Positions 16,701-24,589 of a DNA stretch of 64,000 nt are shown in pieces. Position numbers and translations under genes: made by a program. Position 1 is the first letter of the stretch. The number at the start of each line of letters is the position of its first letter. The notes under the pieces were generated by a model. It ran no database searches. It saw nothing but the letters and a program-made list of their open reading frames with translations, and was not told the DNA's origin. The stretch is from Synoicihabitans lomoniglobus (GTDB taxonomy: Bacteria > Verrucomicrobiota > Verrucomicrobiia > Opitutales > Opitutaceae). The stretch spans positions 119,501-183,500 of the forward strand of contig NZ_CP119075.1 of the NCBI RefSeq assembly GCF_029023725.1. The letters are read 5' to 3'.

Positions 16701-16831
16701 AGGTCAACCTGCGCAATCTCACCGAGAGCAAGGGCTTCACTCCCATCAACGTCGACTCCGACGGCACGCCCTCGGTTTACCGTATTCAGCAAGGTCGCAC
16801 CTGGTTTATCTCCACCACGCTCGACTGGTAA
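13793..16831 (+). CDS. TonB-dependent outer-membrane receptor
   Basis: Start at ATG 13793 (MKVNLPMSARAQCPSLRTLL), 1012 residues with a signal peptide ending near 33 (GHVFAQ). A TonB-box-like segment (EIVELSPFTINATEDKGY, about 49-66) precedes the plug domain (about 66-210: SLKDVASSVSVVTAEFLKDT, NRGPNSILFGLGQPAGIIDY). The remaining 800 residues are a beta barrel with alternating aromatic strands, ending in the aromatic strand TWFISTTLDW. The protein should import a large substrate or chelate across the outer membrane using TonB energy; no TonB/ExbBD genes are in the window. Divergent LacI 1 suggests a sugar substrate. An intrinsic terminator follows 37 bases after the stop. Confidence 0.93.
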   Translation: MKVNLPMSARAQCPSLRTLLGGLLMASAGHVFAQTAASGAADDAPEDSEIVELSPFTINATEDKGYRATSTLAGSRINTSLKDVASSVSVVTAEFLKDTAATDINDVFAYMGNTEGTVNYTDAPAQGIGGFADNTASSPMTANRVRGLGSATLTRNYFATIGGSLGFDAYNLDRLTLNRGPNSILFGLGQPAGIIDYSPKLAMLNQDYNEVSLRYGSQGDARATFDFNRTMADGKFAVRATALWADRGYEQEPSKYQDARYFLTTSWKPFDSTTIRVSYENADQYQNNPNSITPIDQVSSWIAAGRPTHDPSQGNGTGQFGTLTGESSYLMAMGADGVPQYSFQEGANGDTWATWWQPWRDGVFVQTALGFGDDSFLPFHQLNLNPMVNDRQLDTFTVEWDQEVLPNLFFNVAYIKEDLSSRGLNFTRSNEFGVFVDVNENLPDGRTNTNFGGLFIPQRSLDNLNIGTNDNESYRGTATWQLDFTERDGWAKWLGKHQITGYYENRETGYESDVYNEIRAGSPSYLWPADRINDGQWQFTRLRYLGGTVDSPSASGLSIPHTLLGATPNTYYNWSTNQWTGDVLESIWGHKRRDLGTSEITSSAEVWQGRFWNDRIVALAGWRQDENTEARVSSTAINSATGLLIVDDTMPDPESVAGDTFTWGGVFHALPWLSFHYNESENFIAAAANLDIFGNVIPPPSGTGKDYGFSLNLIEDKLNMKFNWYEVNQVNSRISNTGPDIAAQWELPWFDQVVIPQLAAQYGETHTQFFSTAMWGDNAIEETADVAAKGTEVEITYNPTPNWRIMANVSRQEAVNANIGAGLSQWIEEVLPTWQSAVWWDGPETFDAGWGVNGNLQDYFTNFNSGRILATYKAEEGKPNPQIREWRANVISNYSWSEGALKGWNLGGALRWESESAIGFRAITDIVGGSEQLVALDLDDPYTDGGNVYLDVWFGYSRRIMNDRFNWNVQVNLRNLTESKGFTPINVDSDGTPSVYRIQQGRTWFISTTLDW

Positions 16832-16868
16832 AAAGGGGGTTGGCTTCCGCGCCCACCCGTTGAGCAAT

Positions 16869-16910
16869 GAAGGTCTCCCTGGACGTATCCTGGGAGGCCT
16901 TCTTGGTTTT
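16869..16910 (+). terminator. Intrinsic terminator after the TonB receptor
   Basis: GAAGGTCTCCC at 16869-16879 pairs with GGGAGGCCTTC at 16892-16902 (11 pairs, one G-T), around a 12-base loop, and is followed by TTGGTTTT. It lies just after the receptor stop. It also covers the first possible start of the downstream TPR gene (16867), which argues for the later start at 16951. Confidence 0.65.
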
Positions 16911-16950
16911 CCGTTCAAGCGCGGTGTGCTTCACTGGCCGCCGCATCGGT

Positions 16951-18726
16951 ATGGCTCTCCCGCACTTCTCCCGCTCCCCATCGTTTGCCCCGGCTCGCGC
17001 CCGGCGCTGCAGTCGACTGCTCCGGCCCTTGGTGGCCGCTGCCGTGATTCTGCTCGCGGCGTGTAGTCGAACCACCGATACGGCGGCGGTGACGCCGCCG
17101 CCGCGCCCGGTGCTCGATGCCTTTCCCGCCGCCTGGCGCGAACGCGTGGACGCCGCCGAGACAGCGCTCGCGCGCACGCCGGAGGATGCCTCCGCCTGGT
17201 CGCGCCTCGGTCGGCTCTATCACGCCAATAGTTTTCTGGTCGAGGCGCAGACGTGCTACGAACAGGCCGTGGCAATCGACCCCGCCGATGTCGGTTCCAC
17301 TCGCTACCTCGCGGACGTCGCGCGCGAGCAGGGAGACCCCGCCGCCGAGCAGCGTTGGCTGGCCGAGACGGTGCGACGGCAACCCGCCTACGTGGCGGCG
17401 CGTCTGCAGCTCGCCGAGCTGCACTATAAAACCGGTGAACGCTCCGCCGCGCTCACGGCGTTTCAGGACGTCCTGCAGGAGTATCCGAACAATGGTTACG
17501 CCACGATCGCGTTGGCCCGCGATGAACTCGCGCAAGGTCGATCCGACGCGGCCCGTCGCCGGCTCGAAGCGTTCGTCGTCGATAACGCCGGATGGTCCTC
17601 GGCCTACGCCGTATTGGCGCAGATCCATGCCGCCACCGGTGACATCGAGCGGGCGGCGGCGCTGCGCCAACAAGCGCGTGAGCGCAAGGATCCCCTGCCG
17701 GACGATCCGTGGATGGATGCGCTGCACTACGACAGTTTCGATCTCACGCGACTGGCTATTACTTTTGAAGAGCGCGTGAAATCCGGCGACGGCACCGGCG
17801 CGGGTCGCATCCTTGAACGCATGGAAACCGTGGCACCCGATCATTGGATGGTGCGACGGTTTCGCGCCGTCGCGCTGGGCCGTCTCGGCCGTCATCGTGA
17901 GGCCGCCCTCGACTACGAGGCCGCCCTCGCGGCGGGAGGTGATCTCGCGGTGCTTTATCCCGCGGCGGTCACGGCGTGGCGCGCCGCCGGTGAGCTGGAC
18001 CGCGCCACCCAACAGCTCCGCGCGGGATTGGAGGCGACCCCTCGCACCGTGGCGTTGTGGATCTTGGCGGCGGATATGGAGCGACAGGCGGGCGATCTGC
18101 CTCAAGCCCGTTCGAGCCTCGAAACGGCCCTTCGTCTGGCGCCCGATAACGTGGCGGCTCTGCGTGAGTTGGCGTCATTGCATTGGCAGGCCGATCGGCG
18201 GGCCGACGCCGGATTGTTGTTGGAAAAGATTCGCCGCCTCGCGCCCGACGATGTCGCGGCGCGGGCGATGTTGGGCCAGTTGTTTTATGAAGCCGGGCAA
18301 CTCGATGACGCCATCACGGTGCTCACCGAAGCCGTCGCCTTACATACCGACTCGTCGCGAGTGATGCCATTGTTGGCGGCAGTGTGGCTACGCCGTGGCA
18401 ATGACCATGCTCGCGCCGGTCGCACGACTGATGCCGTGGCGGACTACGACCGCGCCATCGCGGCGTGGCCGACCTACGCCGAAGCCTACACCAACAAAGC
18501 CAAACTTTTCCTACGGCAGGGAGAATCGCGCGCCGCGCTCGACGCGTATCGCCCGTTGGTGGATCGCGATCCGCGAAATCCGGTCGTGCACCTCACCTGG
18601 GGCGACATCCAGGCCGCCGCCGGAGAGCGTCCCGCCGCGGTGCAGGCCTGGCGGCAGGCCCGGTCATTTCTCGACTCTGCTTCTGATCCCGCGCTGCGGT
18701 CCGCCATTGATTCCCGACTGCCATGA
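16951..18726 (+). CDS. TPR lipoprotein, partner of CRTAC1/haloperoxidase protein
   Basis: I choose ATG 16951 (MALPHFSRSPSFAPARARRC) because the earlier ATG at 16867 lies in the terminator hairpin. The 591-residue product has a lipobox (VILLAAC, Cys38) and then about 14 TPR units, for example ASAWSRLGRLYHANSFLVEA, PAYVAARLQLAELHYKTGER, ARAMLGQLFYEAGQLDDAIT and TYAEAYTNKAKLFLRQGESR. It should be a scaffold anchored in the periplasm or outer membrane. Its stop overlaps the start of the next gene as ATGA, so the two proteins are probably translationally coupled and act together. Gene pairs of TPR and CRTAC1-type proteins are familiar in Planctomycetes and Verrucomicrobia, without an assigned role. 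Confidence 0.85.
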   Translation: MALPHFSRSPSFAPARARRCSRLLRPLVAAAVILLAACSRTTDTAAVTPPPRPVLDAFPAAWRERVDAAETALARTPEDASAWSRLGRLYHANSFLVEAQTCYEQAVAIDPADVGSTRYLADVAREQGDPAAEQRWLAETVRRQPAYVAARLQLAELHYKTGERSAALTAFQDVLQEYPNNGYATIALARDELAQGRSDAARRRLEAFVVDNAGWSSAYAVLAQIHAATGDIERAAALRQQARERKDPLPDDPWMDALHYDSFDLTRLAITFEERVKSGDGTGAGRILERMETVAPDHWMVRRFRAVALGRLGRHREAALDYEAALAAGGDLAVLYPAAVTAWRAAGELDRATQQLRAGLEATPRTVALWILAADMERQAGDLPQARSSLETALRLAPDNVAALRELASLHWQADRRADAGLLLEKIRRLAPDDVAARAMLGQLFYEAGQLDDAITVLTEAVALHTDSSRVMPLLAAVWLRRGNDHARAGRTTDAVADYDRAIAAWPTYAEAYTNKAKLFLRQGESRAALDAYRPLVDRDPRNPVVHLTWGDIQAAAGERPAAVQAWRQARSFLDSASDPALRSAIDSRLP

Positions 18727-21700
18727 ACCGACACGGTCTTCGCTGCGCGTTTTTCTTCGGTGGATTGATTCCGGCCGTGTTGCTCTCTGCCGCGCTCGAA
18801 GACGTCACCACAGCCAGCGGGCTGGTCTATCAACACGCGGATCAAGCGACGGTGCCCTTGCGAGGCGCCACGGAAGCCGGCCGCATCACCAAGACCGTCG
18901 TGTCCAATCACGCCGGAGCCGCTGCGGTCGATGTTGATGGCGATGGCTGGACAGACTTGCTGACCGCACGTTACGACGCGCCGCCGCTGCTTTTTCGCAA
19001 TCGCGGCGACGGCACCTTTGTCGACGAAGCGATAGCGAGAGGCCTGGGCGCCGCGGTCAATGCCGCGGCCTTTGGGGCGGGCGATCTGGACAATGACGGC
19101 GATGCCGACCTCGTGGTGGTGATGCATCGCGGCTCGCGCCACTTGCTGTTCATCAATGATGGCACTGGTCACTTCACCGAACAGGCCGTTGCGCGCGGCG
19201 CGGCGGTGACCTCTGCGCTGGCCGACCACGAAAGCTACAGCGTCGGGCTGGTGGACTACGATCGGGACGGCTGGCTGGATATTTACGTCAGCGAATGGGG
19301 CGTGCCCGACACTGCGGAAAACGCGTTGCACTCGGTATTGTTGCGCAATCGGGGAGCCGTCGCACCGGCGCACTTTACGAATGTCACGGCGGCCGCGGGG
19401 TTGGTGCAGCCGCCGGTGGGGAAGGCGGAGCATTTTGCGTTTTCTTCCGCTTGGGCCGACTTTGACGACGACGGTTGGCCCGATCTCGCGCTGGTGGCGG
19501 ATTTCGGGTCGAGTCGGATGTATTGGAATAATGGCGACGGGACGTTCACCGACGGCACCGCCGCGTCGGGCCTGGCCCGGGAGGAGTTTGGCATGGGGGT
19601 GGCGGTGGCGGATTACGACGGCGATGGTCGGCTCGATCTGTTTGTGACTTCGATTTACGAGCCGTTCTTTCACCAGCGCAGTGGCACGCACGAAGGCAAC
19701 AAACTGTATCGCAATCTCGGTGACCGCCGTTTCGCCGAGGTGGCGACCACCGCCGGCGTCGATCGCACCGGGTGGGGGTGGGGGGCGGCGTTCTTCGATT
19801 ACGAAAACGATGGTGATCCGGACCTCATGGTGGCCAACGGCATGGACGCGTCCGAACTCGGTCCGGCGGGGCCGTTCTACGCGGCATTGACCGATCAAAC
19901 CGCGTTGCGACAAAACGACGGCAGCGGACGCTTCAACGACTTCTCCAATATTGCCGGCGTGCGCGACACGGGCCTCTCCAAGGCGGTGGTGGTGTGGGAC
20001 TATGACAACGACGGCGACGAGGACGTGCTGCTCACGCAAACCTTTGGCCCCGCGATGGCGTATCGCAACACGGCCACCGCCAACGGCAACCGTTGGATCC
20101 GGTTTAAGTTTCGCGGTCATGCGTCCAATCGCTCGGGTTATGGGGCGGTGGTGACGGTTTCCGATGCCGGGGCCTCCCGCACCAATCTGTTCAATCCCAC
20201 CAACGCCTACATCGGCCAGCGCGAAGGCGCGTTGCATTTTGGATTGGGGGCCCATGCCGGTAGCGCGGTCGATCGCGTCACCGTGCGCTGGCCGAGCGGC
20301 GTCGTGCAGCGGGTCGAGAACCTGGCTACGAACCAACTGCACGTGCTCGAAGAGCCCGATCTCGCACCGATCGCGCCCGTCTTTACGACGCAACCCACCG
20401 GAGGCGAGTTTGAGCTGAAGCAAAGAATCGAACTCTCCGTCGAAGCGACCGGCATCCCGGCGCCGATTTATGAATGGAAGCGGGACGGCGTCACCATCGC
20501 GGGCGCCACCGGCCAATCCTTTACCATCGAACGTGCCCAGCCCATCGACGCCGGCCGTTACACCGTGGTGGCGCGAAATCCGCAGGGAACGGTCGACAGT
20601 GACGCGGCGGTGATCGAGATCGCGTTCGATCCGGGGCAATATTCCGTGGCGCGGTGGTGGAATGAATTTTTGCTCGCCGCGATACGGAAGGACTATCCCG
20701 ACCCGCCGGTGCACGCGCGGAATCTTTACCATTTGTCGGCGGTGTTTTGGGATACGTATTGGGCTTACCATCCCGAGGGATGGAGCCGGGCGGAGCCCAT
20801 TTTCAGCGAAGAGACGATAACGGCCGCCGGCGTGGTCGGAGGGCGCGAAGCCGCGCATCATCAAGCGACCTGTTACGCGGCCTATCGGTTGCTGACGGAG
20901 CGGTTCCGACTCAGCCCCGGAGCGGCGCGGTCGTTGTTCGGCTTTCGTTGGTTGATGGCGCAGTTCGGTTACGACCCCGACCATACGCTCACCGCGGGCG
21001 ATTCTCCGGCCGCGGTCGGCAACCGCATCGCTGCCGCCGTCTTGGCGGCGACCCTCGACGACGGCGCCAATGAGCGCGGGCGTTATGCCGACCTCACCGG
21101 TTATGCGTCCGTGAATGAGCCGATGATCGTGGCGACGCCCGGGACCGCCATGGTCGATCCCAACGCGTGGCAACCTCTCGCGCTCGCGTATGCGATTTCC
21201 CAAAACGGCATCCCCATTGGCGAATCGGTGCAGACGTTTGTCGGCGTCAATGCGCGCAACATGACGCCGTTCGCGCTCGTCAAACCCACGCCGACGACGT
21301 TTGCCATCGATCCGGGGCCGCCCCCTCAACTCGGCACCGCCACCGATGCCGACTTCAAAGCCCAGGCGCTTGAGGTCATCGCGGTTTCCGCGCATCTCGA
21401 TCCGGCCGATGGTGAGACGCTGGATATCTCCCCCGGCAGCCTGCTCAACAATCCCCTCGGCACGAATGCGGGCACCGGCCATGCGCTCAACCCGGTGACC
21501 GGCGAGGCCTATGTGCCCAACATTGCACTACACGCGGACTACGGTCGGGTTTTGGCCGAGTTCTGGGCCGACGGTCCTTCCTCGGAAACGCCACCGGGAC
21601 ATTGGAATGTGCTCTTCAATGAGATCGCCGATGACCCTCGGCTCGTGCGCCGCTACGCCGGACAAGGCGCGGAGCTCTCCGCCTTGGAATGGGATGTGCG

Positions 21701-23213
21701 GGGTTACCTCGCGCTCAATGGTGGTCTCTACGATGCCGCCCTCACGGCGTGGGGCGTCAAACGCATCTACGATTCCGCGCGCCCGATTTCGATGATCCGT
21801 TACATGGGAGGGTTGGGGCAGTCCTCCGATCCGGCGCAACCGTCGTATCATGCCGACGGCCTGCCGTTGGTGGAGGGCATGGTGGAGGTCATTACGACCG
21901 CGAGCGCGGCGACCGGCCAACGCCACGCCCATCTTTCCGACCACATCGGCGAGGTGGCGATTCGCGCCTGGGCGGGCAAGCCTGCGGATATTGCGAGCGA
22001 GGTCGGCGGCGTGGATTGGATTCTCGCCACGACCTGGGTGCCGTATCAGTTGGACACCTTCGTCTCGCCCGCCTTTCCCGGATACGTCTCCGGTCACAGC
22101 ACGTTTAGCCGCGCCGCGGCCGAGGTGCTGACCCTGCTCACAGGCACGCCGTTTTTTCCCGGTGGCCTGGGCGAATTCCATTTTGATCAAAACGACTTTC
22201 TGCGTTTCGAAATCGGGCCGGCCGCAGATATTACGCTGCAGTGGGCCACCTACTACGATGCCGCCGACCAAGCGGGTCGGTCCCGTCTTTATGGCGGTAT
22301 CCATATCGCCGCCGATGATGTGGTCGGGCGGATGCTGGGGTCGCAGGTCGGGATGGATGCATTTCTCAAAGCGCAGGCTTTGCGGCAGGGGCGGGCGGTG
22401 CCTCGCGGACTGCTCAACCTTTCCACGCGTGGGCGCGCCGGCGCTGGTAACAGTGTGCTGATTGCGGGTTTCGTGATGGGCGGGGACGAGTCAAAGGAAG
22501 TGCTTTTGCGCAGCGTGGGTCCCACGTTGGGCCGTCTCGGAGTCGACCCGGTGGTTCGCGATCCGCGGCTCGCGCTGTATCCGGCAAATGCCACCGAATC
22601 CATCCAGAACAACGATGCATGGCACGCCGGACCGCGTGCTGACCGCGTGGAGGAATTGAGCCGTGAAGTGGGCGCGTTTGCTCTGGACGCGAACTCGGCC
22701 GATGCCGCCGATGTCGCTACGCTCGGCCCCGGCGGATACACCGTGATCAATGAAGGGGCGCAAAGCCCGGACGAAATCGTCCTCACCGAGGTCTATGGAC
22801 GCGATCTGGTCAACCTGTCCACGCGCGGTGAGGTGGGGGACGGCGATGGCGTGTTGATCGCGGGATTTGTGATCGAGACCGCCGATCCCGCGTTGGTGTT
22901 GATCCGGGGGATTGGTCCGTCCTTGGCTCCGTTGGGCGTCACGGGCGCGTTGCTCGATCCGCGTCTCAGTGTCTTTCGTCGTTTGCCGGACGGTAGCACC
23001 GAATTGATCGCGTCGAATGACAATTGGCAGGATGACGCGCGAGCTTCGCTCACGCTCGACGCGAGTCATCGCGCCGGGGCCTTCGCCATTCCATCAGCCA
23101 GTGCGGATGCGGCGCTGGTGCTCCAGTTACCCAGCGGGGTTTACTCCGTCCATGTCTCGGGCGCCGACGGCACCTCGGGCATCGCCCTGGCCGAAATTTA
23201 CCACGTCGAATGA
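18723..23213 (+). CDS. CRTAC1/ASPIC + Ig + vanadium haloperoxidase fusion
   Basis: 1496 residues with a signal peptide (about 1-24). Domains in order: FG-GAP/VCBS propeller repeats (about 25-450, with DVDGDGWTDLL, DLDNDGDADLVVV and DYDNDGDEDVLL calcium loops); ASPIC/UnbV domain (about 455-545, IGQREGALHFGLGAHAGSAV); Ig-like domain (about 553-636, YEWKRDGVTIAGATGQSFTI); vanadium-dependent haloperoxidase/PAP2-type domain (about 638-1220); and two copies of a ~130-residue beta domain (about 1231-1360 and 1362-1496). The PAP2 signatures are complete: K1013-x6-R1020-P, SGH at 1123-1125, and S1187-R-x5-H1194-x3-D1198. These residues bind vanadate or phosphate. The reaction could be bromide/chloride peroxidation or phosphatase activity; sequence cannot decide. 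Such a fusion is uncommon to my knowledge. Confidence 0.88.
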   Translation: MNRHGLRCAFFFGGLIPAVLLSAALEDVTTASGLVYQHADQATVPLRGATEAGRITKTVVSNHAGAAAVDVDGDGWTDLLTARYDAPPLLFRNRGDGTFVDEAIARGLGAAVNAAAFGAGDLDNDGDADLVVVMHRGSRHLLFINDGTGHFTEQAVARGAAVTSALADHESYSVGLVDYDRDGWLDIYVSEWGVPDTAENALHSVLLRNRGAVAPAHFTNVTAAAGLVQPPVGKAEHFAFSSAWADFDDDGWPDLALVADFGSSRMYWNNGDGTFTDGTAASGLAREEFGMGVAVADYDGDGRLDLFVTSIYEPFFHQRSGTHEGNKLYRNLGDRRFAEVATTAGVDRTGWGWGAAFFDYENDGDPDLMVANGMDASELGPAGPFYAALTDQTALRQNDGSGRFNDFSNIAGVRDTGLSKAVVVWDYDNDGDEDVLLTQTFGPAMAYRNTATANGNRWIRFKFRGHASNRSGYGAVVTVSDAGASRTNLFNPTNAYIGQREGALHFGLGAHAGSAVDRVTVRWPSGVVQRVENLATNQLHVLEEPDLAPIAPVFTTQPTGGEFELKQRIELSVEATGIPAPIYEWKRDGVTIAGATGQSFTIERAQPIDAGRYTVVARNPQGTVDSDAAVIEIAFDPGQYSVARWWNEFLLAAIRKDYPDPPVHARNLYHLSAVFWDTYWAYHPEGWSRAEPIFSEETITAAGVVGGREAAHHQATCYAAYRLLTERFRLSPGAARSLFGFRWLMAQFGYDPDHTLTAGDSPAAVGNRIAAAVLAATLDDGANERGRYADLTGYASVNEPMIVATPGTAMVDPNAWQPLALAYAISQNGIPIGESVQTFVGVNARNMTPFALVKPTPTTFAIDPGPPPQLGTATDADFKAQALEVIAVSAHLDPADGETLDISPGSLLNNPLGTNAGTGHALNPVTGEAYVPNIALHADYGRVLAEFWADGPSSETPPGHWNVLFNEIADDPRLVRRYAGQGAELSALEWDVRGYLALNGGLYDAALTAWGVKRIYDSARPISMIRYMGGLGQSSDPAQPSYHADGLPLVEGMVEVITTASAATGQRHAHLSDHIGEVAIRAWAGKPADIASEVGGVDWILATTWVPYQLDTFVSPAFPGYVSGHSTFSRAAAEVLTLLTGTPFFPGGLGEFHFDQNDFLRFEIGPAADITLQWATYYDAADQAGRSRLYGGIHIAADDVVGRMLGSQVGMDAFLKAQALRQGRAVPRGLLNLSTRGRAGAGNSVLIAGFVMGGDESKEVLLRSVGPTLGRLGVDPVVRDPRLALYPANATESIQNNDAWHAGPRADRVEELSREVGAFALDANSADAADVATLGPGGYTVINEGAQSPDEIVLTEVYGRDLVNLSTRGEVGDGDGVLIAGFVIETADPALVLIRGIGPSLAPLGVTGALLDPRLSVFRRLPDGSTELIASNDNWQDDARASLTLDASHRAGAFAIPSASADAALVLQLPSGVYSVHVSGADGTSGIALAEIYHVE

Positions 23214-23295
23214 CGTCGTCACCGCACTCCCGGTGGGGTTGAAACATTCGACCTGTGGCTCCGCATTGCTTTTCTTCGTGACCCCCTTGTTTGCC

Positions 23296-24564
23296 ATGTC
23301 CCGATTTGTTGCTCCGTCTGCGGTTCTCGCGTTGCTCGTTTTGACGATCGGGTGTGGCCGACCAGTGTCACGGGAGTCGGAGGTGTCGTCTTCGGAGACC
23401 TCGTCTCTGCTCACGCCGATGTTTCTGCAGACTCAATCCATCGGTGCACCCAGGACGGAGGAACCGTGGATCACTGATTTGACGGTGGCCGATCTGGATC
23501 AGGACGGCACGCCCGATGTGATCGCGACCGAAGGGCGGCGACATCTTGTGTTGTGGCTGCGGCGTCAGGCTGATGGCACCTTCATCGAGCAACCCATTGG
23601 CGAACCGGTGGCCGGAGCGGTGCACGCTGAAGTGGTCGATATCGATGGCGATGGCGACAACGACGTGCTCGTGGCCAGCATGGGATACGTGCCGCCGAGC
23701 AACCAACGCATCGGCGCGGTGGTGGTGCTGGAAAATCTCGGCGACATGACGTTTCGCAACCACGTTATCATCGAAAACACCTATCGGGTGACCGACGTGC
23801 AGGCGGGGGATCTCGATGGCGACGGGGATCTCGATTTGGCGGTGGGGAAATTCGGCTACCTGGAAGGTCAGGTCACGTGGTTGGAGAACCGCGGCAATTG
23901 GCAGTTCACCGAGACGTCGCTGCTCGAACTTTCCGGTGCGATTCATACGCCCGTGGTCGATATCGATGGGGATGGTGACCTCGATATCATCGCGCTGATT
24001 TCCCAGGACTGGGAGGAAGTCTACTGTTTTCAAAACGACGGCAAGGGTCGCTTCACCTCGCGAGTGCTTCATGGTTCCACCAACAAGGATTACGGCAGCA
24101 GTGGACTAACCGTCGCCGACCTCGATCGCGACGGCGACCCCGACCTCGTCTACACCAACGGCGACGGGTTCGACTACTCCACCCCGGGGGCCCGACCGTG
24201 GCACGGCGTGCAGTGGTTGGAGAACGATGGCCGGGGCAGTTTCCGTTATCATCGCATCGGCAACTTTGCCGGCGCCTATAGTCCGCTGGTGATCGACTTC
24301 GATGGGGATGGAGACCGCGACATCGTGAGTGTCAGTGGATTCAACGATTGGACGAACCCGGCGGCGGTGACGATGGTGTGTTTCGAAAACGACGGTCAGC
24401 AGCGTTTCACCGCGCGTCCGCTCGCGTTCAATCCGTCGCATCTGATCGTGATCGACGCCGCGGATTTCGATGGCGACGGCCAACTGGATTTGGTGACCGG
24501 CAGTCTCGGATTTTACCCACCCTATGAGCGCGCCGGTCGCATCGATCTGTGGCAACGACGGTAG
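23296..24564 (+). CDS. FG-GAP/VCBS-repeat lipoprotein
   Basis: Start at ATG 23296 (MSRFVAPSAVLALLVLTIGC), which gives a lipobox with Cys20; the frame is open upstream to 23017 but overlaps the previous gene and is not credible there. The 422-residue product is a propeller of repeats with Ca-binding loops DLDQDGTPDVIA, DIDGDGDNDVLV, DLDGDGDLDLAV, DIDGDGDLDIIA, DLDRDGDPDLVY, DFDGDGDRDIV and DFDGDGQLDLV, i.e. seven blades. No enzyme domain is present. It lies 82 bases after the haloperoxidase fusion and probably belongs to the same operon. A surface binding or scaffold role is plausible. Confidence 0.85.
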   Translation: MSRFVAPSAVLALLVLTIGCGRPVSRESEVSSSETSSLLTPMFLQTQSIGAPRTEEPWITDLTVADLDQDGTPDVIATEGRRHLVLWLRRQADGTFIEQPIGEPVAGAVHAEVVDIDGDGDNDVLVASMGYVPPSNQRIGAVVVLENLGDMTFRNHVIIENTYRVTDVQAGDLDGDGDLDLAVGKFGYLEGQVTWLENRGNWQFTETSLLELSGAIHTPVVDIDGDGDLDIIALISQDWEEVYCFQNDGKGRFTSRVLHGSTNKDYGSSGLTVADLDRDGDPDLVYTNGDGFDYSTPGARPWHGVQWLENDGRGSFRYHRIGNFAGAYSPLVIDFDGDGDRDIVSVSGFNDWTNPAAVTMVCFENDGQQRFTARPLAFNPSHLIVIDAADFDGDGQLDLVTGSLGFYPPYERAGRIDLWQRR

Positions 24565-24589
24565 GACCGGGGCCCGCGCTCGAAGTCTG

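Noticed and set aside
14048..16918. A 956-residue open frame on the minus strand
   Set aside because: It runs antisense through the TonB receptor, has a low-complexity Gly/Val/Arg composition and no recognisable domain; it arises from the high GC third-position pattern of the receptor.
18486..21482. A 998-residue open frame on the minus strand
   Set aside because: Antisense to the TPR and haloperoxidase-fusion genes; its His/Arg/Gly-rich residues mirror their codon use. No start signal or family match.
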